Positions 25,004 to 34,434 are shown, counted from the stretch's first letter. The stretch is 64,000 nt of DNA from Pseudomonadota bacterium (GCA_026390555.1 JAPLFS010000035.1:61271-125270); one strand, 5' to 3'. The notes: generated by a model not told the origin, from the sequence alone. Numbers and translations: made by a program.

Positions 25004-26175
25004 AGATTCCCTCGTTCGGCCTGATCCCGTTCGATCGCTTCGAAGAGCGCTTTAAAGTTTCCCGCACCAAAACCGTTTGAGCCCTCGCGTTGAATAATTT
25101 CAAAGAACATTGTTGGTCGATCTTGTAAAGTTTTGGTGAAGATCTGGAGGAGATATCCATCCTCATCACGGTCAACAAGGACCCCTAACTCTTTGATCTT
25201 TGCAAGGTCCTCCTTGATTGTCCCAATACGCTGTGGAATCTCCTCATAGTAGTTTTTGGGCACGAAGAGGAAACGCACTCCACGAGCTCGTAGTTTCGTT
25301 ACTACAGAGAGGATATCATCGGTTGCAAAAGCGATATGCTGCACCCCAGGCCCGCTATTAAATTCAAGGTACTCATCTATCTGGGATTTGCGCTTTCCCT
25401 GCGCCGGTTCATTAATGGGGAGCTTAATCTTGCCCCCTCCACCGTTAAGAACCTTGGACATCAGGGCGGAATATTCGGTTGAAATATCTTTATCAGAGAA
25501 GTGTTGGAGTTGAGAGAACCCGAGGGTATTCTCATAGAACTTGATCCAATGATCCATCTTGCCCAACTCTACATTACCCACCACATGGTCGAGTATCTTA
25601 ATGCCGCTCTCTTCAATTGCGATATCACGGGGGAATATCTGGCTATACGGAGCGAAGCCGGGCCAATACGGGCCGTTGTATGTCTTTCTTTCGACAAAGG
25701 AGTGGATCGTGTCTCCATAGGTACGGATCGAAGCGTGAATTATTCTGCCATGATCGTCTCGCCATTCAGAGGGTGGAGATTCAGATACTGCGCCGCGCTT
25801 GACGGCTTCATAATATATAGCTTCACAGTGTGGAACTTTAAAGGCGATATCCTTAGCAGAAAATCCGTGCGTGTATACGTGTGAGGCGATCGGGCTCGTA
25901 GATTGCAGGGGGCAGGTGAGTTGCAGTAAGGTCTCTCCCTGTTTAAGGACGATGCTAACGGAGTCACGCCACCCTGTTTCCGGCCCACGATATGCGACCG
26001 GCAGGAATCCGAACGCGTGCGATAGAAAGAAGGCGCTCTGCTTTGCAGACTCCGTAAAGATCTCGATATGATCGAAGCCGTCAATTGCTAACGGATCGCC
26101 GCCAAGCGGTCGCTGTGTGTTATGCGGATCAAGATAAAATGTGACAAAGGTGACGTTATGCTTAGTTGGTGTCAT
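25000..26175 (-). CDS. hppD: 4-hydroxyphenylpyruvate dioxygenase
   Basis: 391 residues, normal for HPPD, with two vicinal-oxygen-chelate domains. The three iron ligands are visible: His in ILDHVVGNVELGKMDHWIKF, His in GVQHIAFATDDI and Glu in FFEIIQREGSNGFGAGNF. It converts 4-hydroxyphenylpyruvate to homogentisate using O2. It is the first gene of an operon with FAH and an unknown protein. Homogentisate dioxygenase and maleylacetoacetate isomerase are not in the window. The start codon at 26175 matches the family start after a short N-terminal extension. Confidence 0.95.
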   Translation of the reverse strand: MTPTKHNVTFVTFYLDPHNTQRPLGGDPLAIDGFDHIEIFTESAKQSAFFLSHAFGFLPVAYRGPETGWRDSVSIVLKQGETLLQLTCPLQSTSPIASHVYTHGFSAKDIAFKVPHCEAIYYEAVKRGAVSESPPSEWRDDHGRIIHASIRTYGDTIHSFVERKTYNGPYWPGFAPYSQIFPRDIAIEESGIKILDHVVGNVELGKMDHWIKFYENTLGFSQLQHFSDKDISTEYSALMSKVLNGGGGKIKLPINEPAQGKRKSQIDEYLEFNSGPGVQHIAFATDDILSVVTKLRARGVRFLFVPKNYYEEIPQRIGTIKEDLAKIKELGVLVDRDEDGYLLQIFTKTLQDRPTMFFEIIQREGSNGFGAGNFKALFEAIERDQAERGNL

Positions 26176-26494
26176 AGGCGCACGCTTAAAGTTGCCACCC
26201 CCTAGAAGTGCCTAATAACGCCTACAGAGGGGGAACCCCTCTAAGTATATCCCTATTATGAGATACTGGCAGTAGGAAAGGTGCGAAGGGCAGGGCTATT
26301 TTAAAGCTTTGCTAAGGGTTTGAAATGTTAGAAGGCAGGTAGTAGCAAATTGTGGCGTCTGTTGAGCTTTGCAGTAGGCGAAGCGCTGGGAACGCCGTTC
26401 TCTAGAACGGCTTAGGTATAATACTCGGGTAGGCAATTCCTTTCACGGTCGGTTGGGTACCGGCGCTTATGCCCTGCCATAAAAGGCCTTAGAA
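26176..26494. other. Non-coding stretch upstream of hppD with two hairpins
   Basis: No gene is supported here. A perfect hairpin AGAGGGG-GAA-CCCCTCT lies at 26225-26241, and a second, GCCGTTC-TCTA-GAACGGC, at about 26394-26411 is followed by a TATAAT-like hexamer. Neither has a T-run. The stretch ends at the left copy of the 34-bp direct repeat and would be the native sequence beyond the 3' end of the deacetylase gene before islet insertion. Confidence 0.5.
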
Positions 26495-26528
26495 CTAGGT
26501 TGGATTCTCAATAAAGCGGGCTCGGTAG
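26495..26528. repeat. 34-bp direct repeat, left copy (attL-like)
   Basis: The sequence starting CTAGGTTGGATTCTCAATAA matches 31649-31682 in 33 of 34 positions (26510 differs). The right copy is the last 11 codons of the deacetylase-family gene, including its stop. The left copy is therefore a duplicated gene end, as left by site-specific integration into a gene 3' terminus. Similarity stops sharply on both sides. Confidence 0.75.
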
Positions 26529-26575
26529 ACAGAAATGAGTACGAAAAAGTGCTCTAATTATCAGAATTTACTTGC

Positions 26576-26614
26576 ATTTCATATCATGAAATGATTTATT
26601 TCACTATATGAAAT
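26576..26614 (+). promoter_or_regulatory. Two tandem ATTTCA/TGAAAT palindromes at the AAA-ATPase start
   Basis: ATTTCAT-ATC-ATGAAAT (26576-26592) and ATTTCA-CTATA-TGAAAT (26598-26614) are two inverted repeats with the same half-site. The second overlaps the start codon at 26608. The arrangement looks like an autoregulatory operator blocking transcription or translation initiation of the ATPase gene. Confidence 0.5.
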
Positions 26615-27849
26615 CCTTTAAGCCACGTCTTTTAACTACCAAACTCAAACTCGCAAGACGTGTCATGCCAGTAGTTGTAATTACTGGTGCCAGACAAACC
26701 GGGAAAACAACTCTTGTACAATCACTCGATCCCAATATTCCATATTTTACGCTAGATGATTTAGGGATTCTAGAACAAGCAGAAAAGTCACCTGAAACGC
26801 TTTTAACACAGAGGCCAGTAACGATTGATGAAGTGCAAAGGGCTCCGGCACTACTAACAGCCATCAAAAAGGCAGTTGATAAATCACGCAAGTCAGGGGA
26901 CTTTCTCTTAACTGGATCAGCTAATCTTCTTCTTATGAAAGGTGTTTCAGAGTCGTTAGCTGGTAGAGCAGTTTACTTTGATCTTCCTCCATTTTGCCCA
27001 GTTGAATGGCTAGAAAAAAAAGAGCCTCTAACACCGCTTGATAAACTTTTTGAAGATGATTTTGATAATAGAAAAGATTGGCCGGAAGGGAAGGGGGACT
27101 TTCCGAAATGGTTGCTAAGAGGCGGCTTCCCATCTGCAATTGAAATCGACTCTGATGAAGAAAGAGCGATTTGGTTTTCTGCCTATACACAAACTTATCT
27201 TGAAAGAGATTTGCGTCAGTTAAGTGCAGTTTCTAGCCTTTCAGACTTTCAACGTCTTATGCGAATAGCCGCTCAAAGGACAGGAAAAATTATCAATCAG
27301 GCAGATTTAGCCAGAGACGCGGCTCTAAGTCATCCAACTGCCCATCGCTACCTTAATCTTCTTGAGACTGGTTGTCTGCTTTCAAGGCTTCTTCCTTACG
27401 CATCAAATTTAACTACAACGATGGTTAAATCACCTAAGTTACTATGGGCAGATTGTGGGTTAGCGGCCGCACTGGCTGGAATTACCGACAGAGCATCTTT
27501 GAAAAGACGTGATGATGTCGGCTTCTGGCTTGAGCAAGCGATTTTCCAAACACTCCAGGTTTGGAGGGCAACAAATCCAGATAAGAGACGTCTTTATTTT
27601 TGGCGAGACAAAAACAACAACGAAGTAGATTTTATTTTAGAGCATGATGGGGAGCTCGTAGCGTTAGAGCTTAAAACTGCTGAATCTGTCAGGCCATCAG
27701 ATGCTAAAGGTCTAGCGGCCTTCAAAGACGCGCTTAAGAAAAAAAAGGTGCTTAAGCGTTCAGTGGTATTGCATGGGGGAGATAACGGTCGTCTTCTTGG
27801 AGATGATTTGTTAGCGCTACCTTGGGGCTGGATGATGCCACAGATATGA
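26608..27849 (+). CDS. AAA_14 ATPase with DUF4143 domain
   Basis: 413 residues. The N-terminal P-loop domain has Walker A GARQTGKTTL near 27-36 and Walker B-like PVTIDEVQRAP near 70-80. The middle DUF4143 part has LERDLRQLSAVSSLSDFQRL and INQADLARDAALSHPTAHRYL, a winged-helix segment. The C-terminus, NEVDFIL with VALELKTAE, is a PD-(D/E)xK nuclease-like motif. These proteins are widespread, often horizontally moved, and without agreed function. The gene is AT-rich against its surroundings and lies just inside the left repeat of the 5.1-kb islet. Two palindromes cover its start. Confidence 0.88.
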   Translation: MKSFKPRLLTTKLKLARRVMPVVVITGARQTGKTTLVQSLDPNIPYFTLDDLGILEQAEKSPETLLTQRPVTIDEVQRAPALLTAIKKAVDKSRKSGDFLLTGSANLLLMKGVSESLAGRAVYFDLPPFCPVEWLEKKEPLTPLDKLFEDDFDNRKDWPEGKGDFPKWLLRGGFPSAIEIDSDEERAIWFSAYTQTYLERDLRQLSAVSSLSDFQRLMRIAAQRTGKIINQADLARDAALSHPTAHRYLNLLETGCLLSRLLPYASNLTTTMVKSPKLLWADCGLAAALAGITDRASLKRRDDVGFWLEQAIFQTLQVWRATNPDKRRLYFWRDKNNNEVDFILEHDGELVALELKTAESVRPSDAKGLAAFKDALKKKKVLKRSVVLHGGDNGRLLGDDLLALPWGWMMPQI

Positions 27850-28558
27850 ACTAGAGAGATTGCGGTATGGCATACGAATATGGAGCGGCAGAGTTAAATT
27901 GAGCGTTTTTGGCGTGCTATGAAGCGTGTAAGCATCCACAGCGAAGCAGAGTAAGAGTCGAGCCACGGGCTCTTGTGCGATGCCGAAGTTCCAAATTCCC
28001 TACCATCCGGGGAACTCGCGCCGCTGCTCGTAAGTACAGAGATTGGCAGCCGACCCGTAGCTCTCGAGTGAGGAGCTCAGAACAAAACGGACTGAGTAGT
28101 TAGTTACTGTAGATTTAAAACGAAATAAAGTATGCCGTTGGAATTGCTAACAGCGCAGGAGATAGAGCAAGAAGTAGAGGTAGTATTCTAGCCCCAGAGC
28201 TTGTTTCTACCAATTTAGAGCTGGGCAAAAAAAAACTACAGAAGGCGCCCATATTTTTTCGCTATCAGAGTAATAAAAATAAATTGATAGGCCGTAGCTA
28301 ATCCAAGATAACGAACTTATTATTTTCCATACCATATGCGTAGTGCTCTGTCGTTGATACAAAGATACTCTTTGCCTTGACCCAAGGAAATCATAACACC
28401 GGATTTATACTTAGCCATGACAATTGTGGGGACAATTGCTGCAAGAGGATTAAAGCTTCGCAATTAACTATCCGCTTCCTATCCTTAATTAGGGTAGTGT
28501 GCTGTGATTTAAAGTCGTTTATAAACTATTTTACTATCTTCTCTTGGGAGTGAAATTA
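27850..28558. other. 709-base non-coding region inside the islet
   Basis: No gene is supported. Short open frames exist at 27909-28103 (+) and 28320-28418 (-, 32 residues starting MAKYKSGVMISL), but nothing backs them. A perfect palindrome CAATTGT-GGGG-ACAATTG lies at 28421-28438, about 120 bases before tdh, and could be an operator. The length and the patchy composition suggest decayed sequence between two separately acquired pieces. Confidence 0.45.
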
Positions 28559-29587
28559 ATGAAGGCATTAGTCAAACGAAAACAAGAGCGCGGTCTCTGG
28601 TTAGAAGATGTACCGGAACCTCAGTATGGAATTAATGACGTACTGATTAAGGTAGATCGCACAGGTATTTGCGGAACGGATCTTCATATCTACAAGTGGG
28701 ATGCCTGGGCTCAGCGAACTATTCCGGTACCAATGGTTGTTGGGCATGAATTTGTTGGCGAGATTGTTGAAGTTGGCTCTAACGTAAATGATTTTCGAAA
28801 AGGGCAGATAGTTAGTGGTGAAGGTCATGTGGTCTGTGGTCGCTGCCGAAACTGCCTAGCAGGCCGCCGCCATCTTTGTAGTGACACATCGGGCGTCGGT
28901 GTAAATAGACCGGGAGCCTTTGCTGAATATGTAGCGATTCCATTTAGCAACGTATGGCAGCATAGAGCTGATATTGATCTAGATGTGGCCTCTATATTTG
29001 ATCCATTTGGAAATGCAGTTCATACAGCGCTCAGTTTTGATCTGTTAGGAGAAGATGTACTAATTACTGGAGCAGGACCGATTGGACTTATGGCCGTCGC
29101 AATTGCAAAACATGCTGGCGCACGTTTTATTGTGATTACAGATATCAACGAGTATAGACTGGATCTAGCCCGAAAAATGGGGGCGACAGTTGCGCTCAAT
29201 GTCAACGCTGGGACCATCGCAGAGGTGCAAAAACAACTTCGTATGAAGGAAGGGTTTGACGTTGGACTTGAAATGTCAGGCAGTCCCTCCGCATTTAAGA
29301 ATATGCTTGCTAATATGTGTCATGGAGGAAAAATTGCACTGCTCGGCATTCCCTCTGAAGAAATAGCAATCGACTGGAATTTAGTGGTCTTCAATATGCT
29401 CACCATTAAAGGAATTTATGGCCGCGAGATGTATGAGACCTGGTATAAAATGTCAGTCATGTTAGAGAGCGGACTTGAAATTAAGCCAGTTATTACTCAT
29501 CGCTATCACTATACTGAATTTGAAAAAGGCTTTGAAGTTATGGAGTCGGGTAAATCAGGTAAGGTAATTCTGGATTGGAGCCATTAA
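28559..29587 (+). CDS. tdh: L-threonine 3-dehydrogenase
   Basis: 342 residues of the zinc medium-chain dehydrogenase family. Catalytic zinc ligands lie in [16 protein letters not shown] (Cys) and GHEFVGEI (His-Glu). The structural zinc site is [15 protein letters not shown]. The Rossmann NAD motif is [12 protein letters not shown]. The DAWAQ segment is a Tdh hallmark. It oxidises threonine to 2-amino-3-ketobutyrate, which the next gene product cleaves. ATG 28559 has GGGAG eight bases upstream and is preferred to the TTG at 28544. It is 22 bases before kbl, forming the classical operon. Confidence 0.95.
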   Translation: MKALVKRKQERGLWLEDVPEPQYGINDVLIKVDRTGICGTDLHIYKWDAWAQRTIPVPMVVGHEFVGEIVEVGSNVNDFRKGQIVSGEGHVVCGRCRNCLAGRRHLCSDTSGVGVNRPGAFAEYVAIPFSNVWQHRADIDLDVASIFDPFGNAVHTALSFDLLGEDVLITGAGPIGLMAVAIAKHAGARFIVITDINEYRLDLARKMGATVALNVNAGTIAEVQKQLRMKEGFDVGLEMSGSPSAFKNMLANMCHGGKIALLGIPSEEIAIDWNLVVFNMLTIKGIYGREMYETWYKMSVMLESGLEIKPVITHRYHYTEFEKGFEVMESGKSGKVILDWSH

Positions 29588-29609
29588 TAAGCTGTTCTAA
29601 GGATTTGTC

Positions 29610-30803
29610 ATGAATGAAAAAACTCGAGCACATTATCTACGGCAGCTTGAAGATATTGAGACCGCGGGCACATTCAAGAGAGAAAGAACAATCGCCACTC
29701 CACAACGGGCACATATTAGACTTCACAACGGCTCTGAAGTTTTGAATATGTGCGCAAATAATTATCTAGGTCTTGCCGAACACCCCGAAGTAATTAAAGC
29801 AGCCCATCAAGCGCTTGATCGCTGGGGATATGGATTAGCGTCGGTACGTTTCATTTGTGGAACGCAGGAACTACATCTGCAATTAGAGGCTAAGCTCAGT
29901 GCATTTTTAGGGACTGAAGAGACTATTCTTTACGGCTCTTGTTTTGACGCAAATAGCGGTTTGTTTGAAACAATTCTTGCTGCTGAAGACGCAGTTATTT
30001 CTGATGAACTTAATCACGCCAGCATTATAGACGGTATCCGCTTGTGCAAGGCAAATCGATATCGTTACCGCAATAATGATATGGAAGATCTGTCGGCAAA
30101 GCTTGAAGAAGCTAGGGCTGCCGGTTCTCGAACTATACTAATTGCTACCGATGGAGTTTTCTCGATGGATGGATACATCGCTAATCTTCCGGCAATCTGT
30201 GACCTCGCGGAAAAGTTCGGTGCATTGGTTATGGTTGACGATTCGCATGCGGTAGGATTCATGGGTAAAACTGGGCGTGGAACGCATGAACACCATGGAG
30301 TTATGGGGCGCATCGATATAATTAGCGGAACCCTTGGAAAAGCATTAGGAGGAGCAAGCGGCGGATATACCAGTGGCCGTAAAGAGATTATCTCACTCCT
30401 AAGGCAGAGATCTCGGCCATACCTTTTCTCAAATACACTAGCTCCATCGATTGCCGGAGCATCGATCCGCGTACTAGAATTGTTGGCTGAATCGACGGCT
30501 TTGCGTGACAAACTCGAAAGTAATACAGCGTTGTTTCGAAAGGAGATGACTAAACGCGGGTTTAGTATTTTGCCAGGTACTCATCCAATCGCACCACTTA
30601 TGATAGGAGACGCTGGACAAGCAACTCGATTTGCCGATGCAATGCTCCAAAAAGGGGTCTATGTTATCGGCTTCTCATTTCCGGTTGTGCCTCTTGGCAA
30701 AGCGCGAATTCGTACCCAGTTATCGGCTGCGCACTCTCACGAAGATATCCTGTTCGGGATTGAGGCATTTGAATCAGTCAGGAAAGATATCGATTTACGG
30801 TAA
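29610..30803 (+). CDS. kbl: 2-amino-3-ketobutyrate coenzyme A ligase (glycine C-acetyltransferase)
   Basis: 397 residues, normal length, of the alpha-oxoamine synthase family. Motifs: [61 protein letters not shown], and the PLP lysine in [17 protein letters not shown]. It converts 2-amino-3-ketobutyrate and CoA to glycine and acetyl-CoA. Together with tdh it degrades threonine. Codon and base use are more AT-rich than in the flagellar or URC genes, consistent with the islet being acquired as a unit. Confidence 0.96.
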   Translation: MNEKTRAHYLRQLEDIETAGTFKRERTIATPQRAHIRLHNGSEVLNMCANNYLGLAEHPEVIKAAHQALDRWGYGLASVRFICGTQELHLQLEAKLSAFLGTEETILYGSCFDANSGLFETILAAEDAVISDELNHASIIDGIRLCKANRYRYRNNDMEDLSAKLEEARAAGSRTILIATDGVFSMDGYIANLPAICDLAEKFGALVMVDDSHAVGFMGKTGRGTHEHHGVMGRIDIISGTLGKALGGASGGYTSGRKEIISLLRQRSRPYLFSNTLAPSIAGASIRVLELLAESTALRDKLESNTALFRKEMTKRGFSILPGTHPIAPLMIGDAGQATRFADAMLQKGVYVIGFSFPVVPLGKARIRTQLSAAHSHEDILFGIEAFESVRKDIDLR

Positions 30804-30883
30804 GAGAACAAAACTTTTCAAGATAGGATGCCACCTCGCTGACTGTATCTATCGATAGTAGTTATGTTCTCTGATAGTAGCGA

Positions 30884-31564
30884 TTAACTTTCCAGCGAGA
30901 AGGGTGTAAAGTTAGTATCACTATCGTAATAGTCCTCTTTCTCGACCCTCTTGAGAAATTTAACGATCTGATAAGTAATTGGTGTATTAACAACCTCCCA
31001 GAGAACCTTAAGTGTATAATTAGTCAACATAACTTTGAGGATTAACGAGTTATCCCAAATTCCATAGAATGCGATTGGATAGAAGATCATCGAATCAATC
31101 ATTTCTCCAATAATTGTTGAACCAATAGTACGAAGCCATAGGAACCTTCCCTTGGTAAAAACTTTCATACGCGCGAGCACATATGAGTTGCAGAATTCGC
31201 CACAACAGAATGCAACCAATGAGGCTCCAGCAATTCGCGGAGTAGCACCAAATATAGCTTCAATGGCTGACTGGTTCTGGTATCCAATTGCGGGTGGAAG
31301 CGCGACAATAAACCAAGCCATGAGAGAGGCAAAGGCAAGTCCGCCAAATCCCGCCCAAACTACTCTGCGTGCCCTCGCATACCCGTAGACCTCTGTAAGA
31401 ATGTCTCCAAATACATAGCTAATCGGGAAAAATAGAATGCCGCCAGTGAAAGTAAATCCCCAGATGGTTGTCACTTTCGAAGCCCCTATCACGCTGGAAC
31501 AGACTAGCACTGTGACAAATGTGGCCATTATCAGATCGTAGTAGCGGTAGTTGCGACGTTCCAT
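30884..31564 (-). CDS. Queuosine precursor transporter, YhhQ/VUT family
   Basis: About 226 residues with at least five hydrophobic membrane segments. It begins RRNYRYYDLIMATFVTVLVC and contains FTGGILFFPISYVFGDILTE, characteristic of YhhQ (formerly DUF165). Another family feature is IGSTIIGEMIDSMIFYPIAF. The family imports preQ0, preQ1 or queuine for tRNA queuosine synthesis. ATG 31564 is used; ATG 31585 would add seven residues. It is convergent with kbl and closes the right side of the islet. No queuosine biosynthesis gene is in the window. Confidence 0.87.
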   Translation of the reverse strand: MERRNYRYYDLIMATFVTVLVCSSVIGASKVTTIWGFTFTGGILFFPISYVFGDILTEVYGYARARRVVWAGFGGLAFASLMAWFIVALPPAIGYQNQSAIEAIFGATPRIAGASLVAFCCGEFCNSYVLARMKVFTKGRFLWLRTIGSTIIGEMIDSMIFYPIAFYGIWDNSLILKVMLTNYTLKVLWEVVNTPITYQIVKFLKRVEKEDYYDSDTNFTPFSLES

Positions 31565-31648
31565 GAAGATTACGATAGCAGACAAACGCTACTTTAATCA
31601 CTGCATTAATAAGTAATAATCTGGAAATAGCGTATCTACCAAAACAAG

Positions 31649-31682
31649 CTAGGTTGGATTCTCTATAAAGCGGGCTCGGTAG
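31649..31682. repeat. 34-bp direct repeat, right copy (attR-like, 3' end of deacetylase gene)
   Basis: This copy begins exactly at the stop codon of the deacetylase-family gene and covers its last 11 codons. It matches 26495-26528 in 33 of 34 bases in the same orientation. The two copies enclose 5.1 kb with four genes. Confidence 0.75.
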
Positions 31683-32857
31683 CGCTTAAATAGTGAGCTT
31701 CTATTTGCCGGACCGTTGGCCTCGTCGTGAAATCCGAGTAGGGTTGGTTTTAGACAGCTTGACCAGCGGTCTTTATCGTATCCCCCCTCAAGCACACCGA
31801 CGTGTCGGGCTGCTGGAAAAGCAATCCGAACTCCTCTAATCATTGTATAGAATGAGCTCGGCAGATTACCTAGTCCACCCAGTGGATCTCCGAGAGCGGA
31901 GTCGAGACCAACGGACCATAGTATAACATCAGGTTGAAACTCCCGTAGCTTTGGTAGTGCATCGGTTAGGAACCGTTCAAGGATCGTTTCTGGGTTTTGA
32001 ACCCCCTCAAATTCAAGCGAAACGATATTAGGCGCGCTCGTTATCTGATGCGCAGTAAGGTGTTGCTCAACGTCCTCGTGGGTATATGGATACTCCTTTG
32101 TTCCTTTAGAGAAACGATCGAGAGCTTCGTTATATACCCCATCGGTATAGCGCTTACGGTTATGATCATATGGCGAGCGGTAGAGCAGATCGATAAAGAG
32201 GGTATCGGGCTCACCTGCTAAAACTGAGGCTGTTCCGTTACCACGGTGGTGATCGATGTCAATTACAGCGACCCGGTTGTTTCTATTAGAGTTTAATTGT
32301 ACCGAGTGATCTCTTGCGTACAGAGCTGCAAGAGCGGCATTCGATAGGTAGCAAAATCCCATCGCCTGTCCCCGCTCTGCATGGTGGCCGGGGGGCCAGA
32401 CTAGGGCAAAGGCGGTGTCTTCAGGGCGTAACATAGCGGCGTCGATAGCGCTGTAGCTTGCCCCGACTGCTTTTAACGCCGCCGAGAATGTACCCGCACT
32501 TATAGCGGCCTCAAGTCCGAGATGCACGAAGGCTGGGGAATTCGGTAACGACTTGTCTTGAGCCTGTTGCGAAGCGCTCTCTAGCGCCACTAGATATTCT
32601 GCGGAGTGAGCCTTTAATAGAGCTGCAATCTCAGCTGTTCGTTCCGACCTAATAATCGGCATGAAATCTTGCGGGGCAATCAGCCCCTGCAGCTCCTGGG
32701 CAGCGTGTAGACAGCCCCGAGCCTTGCCTGGATAGTCATAAAATACGGCAGGATCGTTTAGATCGGGGGTGCCGAGGTGACGGGGCTCCCCTGGCGGTAG
32801 AATCGCGTCATCAAAAGAGGAGGCGTTGGTTATTATTGAGAGCGTCATAGCGTGCAA
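31649..32857 (-). CDS. Histone-deacetylase-family protein (class II-like / acetylpolyamine amidohydrolase type)
   Basis: 402 residues. The arginase-deacetylase fold shows WPPGHHAERGQAMGFCYLSN (catalytic His pair), VAVIDIDHHRGNGTASV (zinc Asp and His) and ILWSVGLDSALGDPLGGLGN (zinc Asp). Bacterial members deacetylate acetylpolyamines or acetylated lysines in the cytosol. The last 11 codons are the right copy of a 34-bp direct repeat, so the present C-terminus may have been restored by an integrating element. No obvious regulatory site was seen upstream. Confidence 0.87.
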   Translation of the reverse strand: MHAMTLSIITNASSFDDAILPPGEPRHLGTPDLNDPAVFYDYPGKARGCLHAAQELQGLIAPQDFMPIIRSERTAEIAALLKAHSAEYLVALESASQQAQDKSLPNSPAFVHLGLEAAISAGTFSAALKAVGASYSAIDAAMLRPEDTAFALVWPPGHHAERGQAMGFCYLSNAALAALYARDHSVQLNSNRNNRVAVIDIDHHRGNGTASVLAGEPDTLFIDLLYRSPYDHNRKRYTDGVYNEALDRFSKGTKEYPYTHEDVEQHLTAHQITSAPNIVSLEFEGVQNPETILERFLTDALPKLREFQPDVILWSVGLDSALGDPLGGLGNLPSSFYTMIRGVRIAFPAARHVGVLEGGYDKDRWSSCLKPTLLGFHDEANGPANRSSLFKRYRARFIENPT

Positions 32858-32924
32858 TCCAGAACTAAATTATACCTCATTCGTTAGGGGAAGTTAAAGC
32901 TTTTAAGAGCGCCTAATCGAGCAG

Positions 32925-33701
32925 TTACGATCGAACGCTCTCTTTCAGGCCCTCTTCTAAGCGGATCTTGCGCAGATGTGCGCGCATGGCGTCGGTTAGA
33001 GAGATCTGAGAGTCAGGTATGTTCTGATCGGCTAATGTTTGACAGACATGCAGGACTGAGCCAGCGCAAGCAATCCTGCCGTGTTGAAGTACGATAACTA
33101 CGTCTGAGATACGTTCTATAACATCCATGCGATGAGAGGAGATTAGAAAAGCACGCTGAGTTTTCTCCTCCTCTACTATCTCCATAAGGTCGTTTGTACG
33201 TTGCACATCGAGTCCATCAAAGGGTTCATCGAAGAGAAAGATCTCTGGGTCGCTCATGAATCCAAGAGCTGTCTGTACCCGTCTGCGTTGCCCCTTTGAG
33301 AGCTCCCGCCCCTTCTTAAGAAGGAGTTCAGGTAACCCCAGCCTTTCGACGTAACGAGAGCCCTCTTTTCGATAATAGCTACCGTTATTGTGCTTAATTC
33401 GACACCATAGCTCTAGGTAACGCTCGACCTTTATATCTGCGAATACAGCGCCGTTTTCTGGGCAGAACGCCATATGTTGATCTGCGCGTAGAAGCTCTCC
33501 GCGCCCGTTTGTGATTGAGATCTTTCCGGTAGCGGGCTCAAGAAGCCCGAGCAGGGTTTTAATTAGGGTGGATTTTCCAGCCCCGTTGTGGCCCAGGAGC
33601 GCTATGACGCTGCCTTTTAATGAAAGCTCTTTTATCTCTAGAGCTGGGAGCTCAGAATACCGAACAGAGAGATTGGTGGCAGAAAGTGAGACGAGTGACA
33701 T
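32925..33701 (-). CDS. ABC transporter ATP-binding protein
   Basis: 258 residues. Walker A is GHNGAGKST near residues 37-45, the signature region ELSKGQRRRVQ near 139-149 (LSKGQ replaces LSGGQ), Walker B IFLFDEPFDGL near 159-169, and the switch histidine is in LISSHRMD. It resembles exporters of the ABC-2 type with a single ATPase. The gene follows the permease with only two bases between, so they are co-transcribed. The substrate is unknown. Since the permease frame is broken, the transporter may not be functional. Confidence 0.88.
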   Translation of the reverse strand: MSLVSLSATNLSVRYSELPALEIKELSLKGSVIALLGHNGAGKSTLIKTLLGLLEPATGKISITNGRGELLRADQHMAFCPENGAVFADIKVERYLELWCRIKHNNGSYYRKEGSRYVERLGLPELLLKKGRELSKGQRRRVQTALGFMSDPEIFLFDEPFDGLDVQRTNDLMEIVEEEKTQRAFLISSHRMDVIERISDVVIVLQHGRIACAGSVLHVCQTLADQNIPDSQISLTDAMRAHLRKIRLEEGLKESVRS

Positions 33702-33703
33702 AG

Positions 33704-34399
33704 CTAAACCTCCTCAAGGTGAGCGGCAAACCAACGCGCATTGCGACGAAGGAGCAGTATCATGGTAAGGAGGGCGAGCACTCCGTGCAGCAACATCGGA
33801 AAATAGGGGAGATTTGTGACCGGTGCGGCCAGAATCGGAGCCATACCTACAACCGGTATAGCTGACAATATAAGGCGTAGTATTCCGGCGGATTGATAGG
33901 GGAGTATGAATGAGAAGCTCCAGGCCACTGCACCTGTCAGAGCTATAACGATCGGAACAAAACGGTAACACACACTAAGTAGTGCGTGCCTGTGTTGCAA
34001 CTCAGAGATGGAGGCGATTATCGTCGAAACAGCGAGGGTTGAGGAGAGGGCGAAGAGCCAAATAATAAAATCTAGTGGGGTTATATTAGTAGGGGAATCA
34101 ACGTAGGTGGTGAGGATATCAGATAAGCCGTAATACATGATGGGGATCGATGCCGCAAGAAATGCCCCCACCCTAAAGATAGTGAGTATCCATATTGCAG
34201 AATAGAAGCGCTCCTTGCCACAGGCTGCTGCGAGAGGGAGGAGCACATCGTTGCGAGAAAAGTAATCTAGAACTTTGCGATGTGCTCGAAGTGCAAGCCA
34301 TAATGCTGTCATAACGAGTAATGCAACGTTGAGCGTAATTGGAAGGGTGCTTTTTAGAGCGCTGATTCCGATAGTGTTTGATATCTCTGGTATCGACAT
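33704..34399 (-). CDS. ABC transporter permease, C-terminal part (split by apparent frameshift)
   Basis: 231 residues from the ATG at 34399, with about six hydrophobic segments (for example LNVALLVMTALWLALRA, LDFIIWLFALSSTLAVSTII, MLLHGVLALLTMILLL). The same frame is open upstream to 34552 without a start codon. There it encodes protein-like text, YSLAALYNHEIGSRRVELL, which overlaps the end of the upstream gene in another frame. This indicates that the fragment and 34435-34995 were one permease of about 430 residues. It pairs with the ATPase at 32925. Confidence 0.6.
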   Translation of the reverse strand: MSIPEISNTIGISALKSTLPITLNVALLVMTALWLALRAHRKVLDYFSRNDVLLPLAAACGKERFYSAIWILTIFRVGAFLAASIPIMYYGLSDILTTYVDSPTNITPLDFIIWLFALSSTLAVSTIIASISELQHRHALLSVCYRFVPIVIALTGAVAWSFSFILPYQSAGILRLILSAIPVVGMAPILAAPVTNLPYFPMLLHGVLALLTMILLLRRNARWFAAHLEEV

Positions 34400-34434
34400 C
34401 GAGATCTCTCCAAGGATAGAGCGGATATCCTCTA

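Noticed and set aside
27909..28103. 64-codon open frame in the gene-free part of the islet
   Set aside because: No ribosome binding site, no recognisable domain, and low-complexity arginine/serine-rich text.
28320..28418. 32-residue minus-strand open frame (MAKYKSGVMISL...)
   Set aside because: Too short to support without conservation data and no clear ribosome binding site.
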